Assembly (NCBI GenBank): GCA_902476475.1
Contig: CABSDO010000091.1
Span: 1 to 7,733 of the forward strand
Length of the DNA stretch: 7,733 bases
From: an uncultured Collinsella sp.
GTDB taxonomy: Bacteria; Actinomycetota; Coriobacteriia; Coriobacteriales; Coriobacteriaceae
Direction: 5' to 3'
In this document: positions 1 to 4,360 of the stretch, in pieces
Position numbering within the stretch: position 1 is the first letter of the stretch
Layout of the letters: the number at the start of each line of letters is the position of its first letter
The notes under the pieces: generated by a model
What the model was told of the DNA's origin: nothing
Seen by the model: the letters and a program-made list of their open reading frames with translations, nothing else
The model's database searches: none
Program-made: the position numbers and the translations under genes

Positions 1-213
1 GAGCTGGGCGGCAGCGGCGCCACCGAACTTGTCGGCGAAGCGCTGGACGCGTCCACCGGTGTCGACGAACTTCTGCTGGCCGGTGTAGAACGGGTGGCAC
101 TCGTTGCAAAGCTCGACCTTCATCTCGGACACGGTAGCGTGCGTCTTGAAGGTGTTGCCGCAGGAGCACGTCACCGTGCACTCGACATACTGGGGATGGA
201 TACCCTGCTTCAT
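1..213 (-). CDS. rpmE: 50S ribosomal protein bL31 (5' part, cut by window edge)
   Basis: Encodes the first 71 residues of large-subunit ribosomal protein bL31, which sits at the bridge between the 50S and 30S subunits. The protein starts MKQGIHPQY, has the zinc-ribbon cysteines C16 and C18 (TCSCGNTF) and C36 and C39 (CNECHPFYTGQQK), and continues with DTGGRVQRFADKFGG, all classic bL31 features. It is therefore the zinc-binding form, not the zinc-free paralogue made under zinc starvation. The reading frame is open to base 1, so the C-terminus and stop lie outside the window; bL31 is usually about 70-90 residues, so little is missing. The start is fixed by the family N-terminus and by an AAGGAG Shine-Dalgarno (complement of 221-226) seven bases upstream. 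It is divergent from the ACT-domain gene and preceded by a structured leader. Identity is secure. Confidence 0.97.
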   Translation of the reverse strand, partial: MKQGIHPQYVECTVTCSCGNTFKTHATVSEMKVELCNECHPFYTGQQKFVDTGGRVQRFADKFGGAAAAQL

Positions 214-227
214 GGTAGGACTCCTTA

Positions 228-284
228 TTGGTCAGGCGCTGGTTACCGATCAGCGCATAAGGCGTCTTGGTTTCCGACCAAGAC
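228..284 (-). ncRNA. candidate L31 ribosomal-protein leader (two hairpins in rpmE 5' UTR)
   Basis: Two hairpins lie between the predicted rpmE promoter and its Shine-Dalgarno. Hairpin 1 (264-271 with 277-284) is a perfect 8-bp stem. Hairpin 2 (236-241 with 251-256) is a 6-bp stem that can add one T-A pair after an A.C mismatch. On the minus strand both then show the same 5-base loop, CGGAA and CGGTA, within TCGGAAACCA and TCGGTAACCA (9 of 10 identical). A GACCAA at 228-233, beside the Shine-Dalgarno, can pair with TTGGTC of hairpin 1 (276-281), giving an alternative fold. bL31 autoregulates through its 5' UTR in Escherichia coli, and leader motifs for L31 have been described in several bacterial groups, including, as I recall, Coriobacteria. 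That this is such a leader is inference. Confidence 0.6.
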
Positions 285-297
285 AACAAACTCGGCT

Positions 298-326
298 ATG
301 GTACCACGGCGCCGCGCGTCCCACAA
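298..326 (-). promoter_or_regulatory. candidate sigma-70-type promoter of rpmE
   Basis: On the minus strand TTGTGG (complement of 321-326) and TACCAT (complement of 298-303) are separated by exactly 17 bases. They match the consensus at 3 of 6 and 4 of 6 positions. The start of transcription would be near 291, so the first leader hairpin would begin within about ten bases of the 5' end. No experimental support. Confidence 0.4.
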
Positions 327-449
327 AAGGTTCACGGTCTTTGTGCAACGCGGCGTGACCAACCGCAGCGGACACGCACCCTGTTGTCCCTTCTCCCATG
401 TTGCAGACGTGTAACGCCGCAGTATGCACACCCCTTTTAGCGCCAGACA

Positions 450-472
450 GGTACAATGATGAACACTGTACC
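450..472. repeat. short inverted repeat over the ACT-gltA promoter region
   Basis: GGTACA at 450-455 and TGTACC at 467-472 are perfect inverted copies with an 11-base gap, so the half-site centres are 17 bp apart. The left half overlaps the candidate -10 box and the right half covers the likely transcription start. This layout suits an operator for a dimeric repressor, but six-base arms can arise by chance. Confidence 0.3.
452..457 (+). promoter_or_regulatory. candidate -10 element for the ACT-gltA unit
   Basis: TACAAT matches the -10 consensus at 5 of 6 positions and lies 62 bases before the ACT-domain start codon. I see no good -35 hexamer 16-18 bases upstream. A TTGCAG at 401-406 is too far away to serve it. 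The box is overlapped by the left half of an inverted repeat, so transcription here may depend on a regulator. Confidence 0.35.
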
Positions 473-519
473 GTAGCGGAGCGCCCCGCGCGCGCCGCAA
501 CCACGCGAAAGGGTTTCCC

Positions 520-807
520 ATGGCCGAGATCTCGTCCTCCCGCATCGTCATCACCGTCCTTGGCAAGAACCGCCCCGGCATCGTCGCCGGCGTCACCCGC
601 GTTTTGGGCGAGGCCAACGTCGACATCCGCGACATCACGCAGTCCATTATCGAGGACATCTTCACCATGACCATGCTGGCCGACACCGCCGAGTCCAAGC
701 TCGACTTCGCCGAGCTGCAGAAGGCGCTGGCCGAGGCCGGCGAGCTTTCGGGCGTCAACGTGTCCATCCAGCGCGAGGACGTCTTTAACTTTATGTACCG
801 CCTGTAG
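520..807 (+). CDS. ACT-domain protein (UPF0237-like single-domain regulator)
   Basis: A 95-residue protein that is almost entirely one ACT domain. The first strand is at about residues 7-14 (SRIVITVLG), followed by the ligand-site turn KNRPGIVAGVTRVLGEANVDI and then a second half ending in SIQREDVFNFMYRL. ACT domains bind amino acids or similar small ligands and usually dimerise. Stand-alone forms of this type (UPF0237) are common in Gram-positive bacteria, and I know of no settled ligand. In many genomes such a gene precedes a DUF711 (UPF0210) gene; here the next gene is citrate synthase, 77 bases downstream on the same strand, so an operon and a link to 2-oxoglutarate or glutamate metabolism are plausible but unproven. 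The start is supported by a GAAAGG Shine-Dalgarno at 507-512. There is no signal peptide or membrane segment. Confidence 0.88.
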   Translation: MAEISSSRIVITVLGKNRPGIVAGVTRVLGEANVDIRDITQSIIEDIFTMTMLADTAESKLDFAELQKALAEAGELSGVNVSIQREDVFNFMYRL

Positions 808-816
808 CGAACAAGC

Positions 817-835
817 CGCCCGGGGCAGGCGGGCG
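817..835 (+). other. intercistronic hairpin between the ACT gene and gltA
   Basis: CGCCCG at 817-822 pairs perfectly with CGGGCG at 830-835 across a 7-base loop, ten bases after the ACT stop codon. The following bases, CTTCTG, are only weakly T-rich, so this is not a convincing terminator. It may tune the ratio of the two genes by pausing or by protecting a processed end. Confidence 0.3.
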
Positions 836-872
836 CTTCTGCGTCCAAGCATACCGTCCCGACGTGACATGG

Positions 873-879
873 AGAGGAG
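873..879 (+). promoter_or_regulatory. Shine-Dalgarno deciding the gltA start
   Basis: AGAGGAG lies five bases before the ATG at 885. The open frame extends seven codons further, to a GTG at 864, but that codon has no purine-rich site at a useful distance and would place this Shine-Dalgarno inside the gene. The ATG at 885 is therefore the likely start. Confidence 0.8.
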
Positions 880-884
880 CGCGC

Positions 885-2303
885 ATGGCCTACGACGCCA
901 AGAAAATCTACTACCGCTTCGATGACCATCTGAGCCGCCTGGTCCTGGACTACGAGGCCAGCCGCCAGATTGCGCCCGAAAGCGAGAATTTGTACTACGG
1001 CATGCCCACCGACCCTTATGACGAGGGCCTGTTTGTCGAGCACAATGTTAAGCGCGGTCTTCGCAATGTCGATGGATCGGGCGTGGTCGCGGGCCTCACC
1101 CGCATCTCGGGCGTGCACGGCTACAACAAGGTCGACGGCAAGGTCGTGCCCGACAAGGGCCGACTCACGCTGCGCGGTTACAACATTGAGGACCTCGTCA
1201 ACAATGCCCAAGCAGAAGACCGCTATGGCTACGAAGAGGTTGCCTACCTGCTCATTACGGGCTCGCTGCCCAACAAGGATGAGCTCGACGGCTTTTGCGA
1301 GCGTCTGGGCGCGTTTAGGCACCTGAGCGACGAGTACGTCAAGGAATTCCCAATGACCACGGTGTCGTCGAGCATCATGAACGTGCTTCAGCGCGCCGTG
1401 CTGCTGCTCTATGCCTTCGACGCCGAGCCCGACGCGATCACCCCCGAGCACGAGATCGATGTTGCCATCTCCATGCTCGCCCGTCTGCCCCGTATTGCCG
1501 CCTTCGCGCACATGGCTTCGGTCGCCAAGCGTCGCGGCTCCGAGGTACATGTGCCGCACCCCACGCCCGGCCTGTCCACGGCCGAGACCATTTTGCAGGT
1601 GCTACGCGGCGGCATGGCGTTTACCCGCGACGAGGCGATGCTGCTCGACGTGATGCTTATGCTCCATGCCGAGCACGGCGGCGGCAACAACTCCACGTTC
1701 GCCTGCCGCGTACTGTCGTCGTCGGCCACCGACCCGTATTCGGCCTACGCCGCGGCCATCGGCTCGCTCAAGGGCCCGCGCCACGGCGGCGCCAACGCCA
1801 AGGTCGTGTCGATGCACGAGGACATTCGTGCACACGTTTCCAACTGGGAAGACGACGACGAGGTCGCTTCCTATCTGGGCAAGATCTTGGACAAGCAGGC
1901 CTTCGACGGCACGGGGCTCATCTACGGCATGGGACATGCCGTCTACACGCTCAGCGACCCGCGCGCCGAGGTGTGCCGCCGTTACGCGCGCACGCTTGCC
2001 GCCAAGAAGGACCTGGGCGAGGAGTTCGCGCTCATCGAGCGCATCGAGCGCCTGGCCCCGCAAGTGATGCGCGATCACGGCATGACCAAGCCCATCTGCG
2101 CCAACATCGACCTGTACACGGGCTTTATCTACAAGATGCTCGGCGTGCCCGAGACGCTCTTTACGCCGCTGTTCGCCGTCGCCCGCATGGCCGGCTGGTC
2201 CGCGCACCGCATGGAAGAGCTCTTCTGCGCGCACCGCATCATCCGTCCCGCGTATCGCCCGGTTATCGAGCCGCTGGAGTACAAGCCGCTCGCCGATCGC
2301 TAG
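885..2303 (+). CDS. gltA: citrate synthase (citrate/2-methylcitrate synthase family)
   Basis: Condenses oxaloacetate and acetyl-CoA to citrate in the cytoplasm. In anaerobes of this kind the reaction usually feeds the oxidative branch to 2-oxoglutarate and glutamate rather than a full cycle. The protein has 472 residues. The catalytic set is visible: His300 in GPRHGGAN, His351 in YGMGHAVYTLSDPRA and Asp409 in ANIDLYTGF; DPRA also keeps the substrate-binding arginine. LMLHAEHGGGNNST (about 258-271) is the family's conserved helix motif. The N-terminal about 90 residues, including YYGMPTDPYDEGLF, are an extension beyond the usual core. The residue after His351 is alanine, where the textbook motif is GHRVY, placing this in the divergent Gram-positive and anaerobe branch. 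A 2-methylcitrate synthase activity cannot be excluded, but no prp genes are nearby. A strong terminator follows. Confidence 0.93.
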   Translation: MAYDAKKIYYRFDDHLSRLVLDYEASRQIAPESENLYYGMPTDPYDEGLFVEHNVKRGLRNVDGSGVVAGLTRISGVHGYNKVDGKVVPDKGRLTLRGYNIEDLVNNAQAEDRYGYEEVAYLLITGSLPNKDELDGFCERLGAFRHLSDEYVKEFPMTTVSSSIMNVLQRAVLLLYAFDAEPDAITPEHEIDVAISMLARLPRIAAFAHMASVAKRRGSEVHVPHPTPGLSTAETILQVLRGGMAFTRDEAMLLDVMLMLHAEHGGGNNSTFACRVLSSSATDPYSAYAAAIGSLKGPRHGGANAKVVSMHEDIRAHVSNWEDDDEVASYLGKILDKQAFDGTGLIYGMGHAVYTLSDPRAEVCRRYARTLAAKKDLGEEFALIERIERLAPQVMRDHGMTKPICANIDLYTGFIYKMLGVPETLFTPLFAVARMAGWSAHRMEELFCAHRIIRPAYRPVIEPLEYKPLADR

Positions 2304-2326
2304 GACGCGGACCGTTATAGAACCCG

Positions 2327-2366
2327 AGCGTGGCCAGGGCATCACCGCCCTCGGCCACGCTTTTTA
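2327..2366 (+). terminator. intrinsic terminator of gltA
   Basis: AGCGTGGCC (2327-2335) pairs with GGCCACGCT (2353-2361). The stem continues through A-T and GGGC/GCCC with one bulged C, closing on a 6-base loop (2341-2346). T's run from 2361 to 2365. It lies 23 bases after the gltA stop and only 24 bases before the next start codon, so the HAD gene downstream either relies on read-through or has a promoter embedded in or before this hairpin. Confidence 0.92.
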
Positions 2367-2390
2367 TGCCAGTAGAAAGGATCGCAGCGA

Positions 2391-3233
2391 ATGATTGTGT
2401 TTTCCGATATGGATGGAACGCTGCTGACGAGTGATAAGCAGATGAGCGACGCCGCCTGGGCGATGCTCGACGAGCTTGCGCGACGCGGTATTGAGTTTGT
2501 GCCCTGCACGGGGCGCCCGCTGTCGGGCGTCTTTGAGCCCATCCTCGCCCACCCCGCCGTACACTACGCGGTCTGCGCCAACGGCGCCAGCGTCTGGCAG
2601 CTCGACGACGGTATGCCCACCGATACCTCACGTGCTACGCGCATTTTGAGCCGACCGCTCGACCGCGGCATCGCCCACCGCATCTATCGCATCGCCGCCA
2701 GCCACGACGTCACCTTCGATATCTTCGCGGACGGGCAGTGCTTCCTCCCCCGCTCGCTCTACACGCGCCTAGACGAGTTCTGTGGCGGCGACCCGCACAT
2801 CGCGGCTTCGCTCAAGCGCACACGAACACCGATCGACATGGATATCGACAGCAAGATCGACGAGGTCGAGACACTCGAACGCATCGCCATGTACTGGCAC
2901 AACCCGGCCGATCGTGACGCCATCGCGGCGGCGCTCGACACGCTCGGAGGCATTGAGGTCACGCGTTCTTACACCATGAATATCGAGGTCATGGGTAAGG
3001 GCGCCACCAAGGGAACGGCCCTCACGTGGCTATGCGAGCATCTGGGCGAGCGTCTCGCCGACGCCTGGGCGTTCGGCGACAACATCAACGACATCCCCAT
3101 GCTGCAGGCAGCGGGCCACGGCATGGCAATGATCAACGCCGAGCTCGAAGACCGCGAGGCCGCCGACGCTATCACCGAATACGACAACGACCACGACGGC
3201 GTCGCCCGCACCATCATGGCCGCCCTCGCTTAG
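2391..3233 (+). CDS. Cof-type HAD-superfamily phosphatase
   Basis: A 280-residue soluble hydrolase of the HAD superfamily with a type IIB cap, the Cof group that dephosphorylates small molecules such as sugar phosphates and cofactors. All four HAD motifs are present: I, SDMDGTLL, with nucleophile Asp6 and Asp8; II, CTGRP, with Thr40; III, Lys207 in GATKGTAL; IV, FGDNINDIPML, with Asp230 and Asp234. The cap fills about residues 85-195. The length is normal for the group. The substrate cannot be told from sequence. The start is fixed by the motif I position; the Shine-Dalgarno GAAAGG (2375-2380) is ten bases away, rather far, hinting at modest translation. No convincing promoter was found in the 24 bases after the gltA terminator. 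The gene converges on a second Cof-type HAD gene. Its TAG stop runs straight into a repeat element. Confidence 0.9.
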   Translation: MIVFSDMDGTLLTSDKQMSDAAWAMLDELARRGIEFVPCTGRPLSGVFEPILAHPAVHYAVCANGASVWQLDDGMPTDTSRATRILSRPLDRGIAHRIYRIAASHDVTFDIFADGQCFLPRSLYTRLDEFCGGDPHIAASLKRTRTPIDMDIDSKIDEVETLERIAMYWHNPADRDAIAAALDTLGGIEVTRSYTMNIEVMGKGATKGTALTWLCEHLGERLADAWAFGDNINDIPMLQAAGHGMAMINAELEDREAADAITEYDNDHDGVARTIMAALA

Positions 3234-3249
3234 TCATTGGTCAGTCACT

Positions 3250-3288
3250 GGGGACGTTCTTAAACGACTAGTCGTTGGGGACACTCTT
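3250..3288 (+). repeat. palindrome-cored intergenic repeat, copy A
   Basis: Layout: GGGGACGTTC, a 5-base spacer, the palindrome CGACTAGTCG, two bases, then GGGGACACTCTT. The palindrome here extends to a perfect 14-bp AACGACTAGTCGTT (3263-3276). It agrees with copy B (4310-4348, opposite strand) at 37 of 39 positions and with copy C in layout. It lies 16 bases after the preceding stop codon, in the sense of that gene. The bases from the stop (TAGTCATTGG) resemble the TAGTCATCGGGG of copy B, so the element may begin at the stop itself. It looks REP-like; no transposase of the REP-associated (RAYT) type is in the window. Confidence 0.75.
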
Positions 3289-3302
3289 CGCGAGAAAGCT
3301 GC

Positions 3303-3342
3303 AAGGACTGTCCCCCACTGCCGGCAGAACGGGAACGTCCCC
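3303..3342 (-). repeat. palindrome-cored intergenic repeat, copy C
   Basis: Read on the minus strand: GGGGACGTTC, a 5-base spacer, the palindrome CTGCCGGCAG, one base, then GGGGGACAGTCCTT. The flanks match copies A and B but the core palindrome differs at many positions while staying perfectly self-complementary. It starts ten bases after the stop of the minus-strand HAD gene, again in that gene's sense. With copy A it forms a large inverted repeat: 3249-3259 pairs with 3333-3343 (11 bp) and 3277-3283 with 3309-3315 (7 bp). The pair may act as a two-way transcription end for the convergent genes; neither strand has a long T-run. Confidence 0.65.
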
Positions 3343-3352
3343 ATCTGTCGGA

Positions 3353-4147
3353 TTAAGCGAGGCCCTCTAGCACGCGACGAAGCTCCTGTTGAACGGCGTG
3401 GTCGCGGTTACAACCCACCACGCGATCGGCCACCGCCTTAAGCGCGGGGCGCGCGTTTTCCATCGCGCAGCCCGTGCCGACAAAGCGAATGATCTCGTAG
3501 TCATTCATCGAGTCGCCAAACGCCATGACCTCGTCGCGTCCAATGCCGTAATGCTCCGCGAGCTGCGCGATACCCGAGGCCTTCGACACACCAGGCTGCA
3601 TGGCATCGATCCACGCGTTGCCCGAAGGCGCAAAAGTAAAGAGCTGACCAAGTTCGCGCTGTAGCACGTACGCACTGTCCATAACCGCACTATCGTCGCA
3701 AAAGATACTCGCTTTGATGATATTTACGCTGGGATCGGGCAGCTCCCAAATGCGCTCGGCATTGGGAAGGTCCTTATCGACCTCACGCACGAACTTGCAC
3801 TCGTCATCAAGCAGGAAGGACTTGGTTCGGTCAAAGAGCGCAAGATGCAGATTGGGAAACGTCCTGACGGCTTGGGCGAGCCTTCGAATCGCCAGGTGGG
3901 AATACACCTCACGGTCTACCATCTTACCGTCGGCGTAGACCTGGGCGCCGTTAGCGGCGACAAAGTCCATCTTGTCACGAACGGGCGCAAAGAACTCGCA
4001 CAGGCGATCGTAGCGACGACCTGACGATGCGGCGAAATGCACGCCATGCTCGTGTAGCGCCAGAATCAGTTCGTAGGTCTCGGGAGGCACCTGGCCGTTT
4101 TCGTCAAGCAGTGTGCCGTCCATATCGGATGCAATCAGTTTAAACAT
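3353..4147 (-). CDS. Cof-type HAD-superfamily phosphatase
   Basis: A 264-residue member of the same HAD type IIB (Cof) group as the gene that converges on it, but similar to it only at the motifs, so not a recent duplicate. Motif I is SDMDGTLLDENG with nucleophile Asp8 and Asp10; motif II is ASSGRR (Ser41 or Ser42); motif III is Lys189 in GVSKASGIAQL; motif IV is AFGDSMNDYEII with Asp212 and Asp216. The cap covers about residues 85-185. The Ser-Gly-Arg motif II with FVAANGAQV is typical of the group. The likely role is a cytoplasmic phosphatase on a small phosphorylated metabolite, substrate unknown. The start fits the family. Its Shine-Dalgarno (AAAGGGAG) lies wholly inside the 3' arm of a perfect 26-bp inverted repeat, so expression is probably controlled or strongly limited at that point. 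Confidence 0.9.
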   Translation of the reverse strand: MFKLIASDMDGTLLDENGQVPPETYELILALHEHGVHFAASSGRRYDRLCEFFAPVRDKMDFVAANGAQVYADGKMVDREVYSHLAIRRLAQAVRTFPNLHLALFDRTKSFLLDDECKFVREVDKDLPNAERIWELPDPSVNIIKASIFCDDSAVMDSAYVLQRELGQLFTFAPSGNAWIDAMQPGVSKASGIAQLAEHYGIGRDEVMAFGDSMNDYEIIRFVGTGCAMENARPALKAVADRVVGCNRDHAVQQELRRVLEGLA

Positions 4148-4152
4148 AGAAA

Positions 4153-4214
4153 AGCTCCCTTTGGGTACGTTGGAATCGAACGCGTATCCGATTCCAACGT
4201 ACCCAAAGGGAGCT
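4153..4214 (-). promoter_or_regulatory. perfect 26-bp inverted repeat enclosing the HAD gene's Shine-Dalgarno
   Basis: Arms 4153-4178 and 4189-4214 are exact reverse complements of 26 bases, separated by a 10-base loop (AACGCGTATC). In the minus-strand transcript the 3' arm ends in AAAGGGAGCT, the only Shine-Dalgarno for the HAD gene, and is followed by TTTTCT and then the ATG. It therefore looks both like an intrinsic terminator and like a structure that hides the ribosome site. The predicted promoter would start transcription at about 4211, at the first bases of the hairpin. Alternatives are an operator, a remnant of a palindromic mobile unit, or a fold-back assembly artefact. Confidence 0.7.
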
Positions 4215-4217
4215 CAA

Positions 4218-4246
4218 ATAAGACTCCGCGGGCGTAAACGTTACAA
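4218..4246 (-). promoter_or_regulatory. candidate promoter of the minus-strand HAD gene
   Basis: On the minus strand TTGTAA (complement of 4241-4246) and TCTTAT (complement of 4218-4223) are 17 bases apart and each matches consensus at 4 of 6 positions. Initiation would fall near 4211, at the edge of the 26-bp inverted repeat. The -35 box shares one base with a bulged hairpin just upstream (4246-4282). Confidence 0.4.
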
Positions 4247-4282
4247 GGACCTGGCAAATAGCTCACACATGCCAGAGGTCCT
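4246..4282 (-). other. bulged hairpin downstream of ade
   Basis: Positions 4246-4256 (AGGACCTGGCA) pair with 4270-4275 and 4278-4282, with a two-base bulge (4276-4277) and a 13-base loop. It sits about 70 bases past the ade stop in the ade sense. There is no T-run after it, so it may be a weak or factor-dependent transcript end or a processing site rather than an intrinsic terminator. Confidence 0.35.
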
Positions 4283-4309
4283 ACGGTCGCGGCGTCAAGC
4301 AGCCCGCCA

Positions 4310-4360
4310 AAGAGTGTCCCCGATGACTAGTCGTTTAAGAACGTCCCCGATGACTAGTCG
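4310..4360 (-). repeat. palindrome-cored intergenic repeat, copy B, with a second partial unit
   Basis: The core 4310-4348, read on the minus strand, matches copy A (3250-3288) at 37 of 39 positions. The 17-base string TCCCCGATGACTAGTCG occurs twice in tandem on the plus strand (4317-4333 and 4344-4360), so the element carries an extra half unit toward ade. That half unit overlaps the last ade codons, and the palindrome GACTAGTC provides the final Asp codon and TAG stop of ade. Confidence 0.75.

Noticed and set aside
864..884. GTG-started extension of gltA by seven codons
   Set aside because: There is no Shine-Dalgarno for the GTG, while the ATG at 885 has AGAGGAG five bases upstream.
243..1559. 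438-residue open frame on the minus strand across the ACT gene and gltA
   Set aside because: It is antisense to two clear genes, shows no recognisable family motif and crosses the rpmE-ACT promoter region. High G+C third positions commonly open such shadow frames.
2311..2321. TATAGA as a -10 box for the HAD gene at 2391
   Set aside because: There is no acceptable -35 hexamer, and the gltA terminator would lie between it and the gene.
4166..4189. tRNA-like T-loop motif (GTTCGATTCC on the minus strand)
   Set aside because: The flanking bases do not form a T-arm stem or acceptor. The match is a by-product of the 26-bp inverted repeat.
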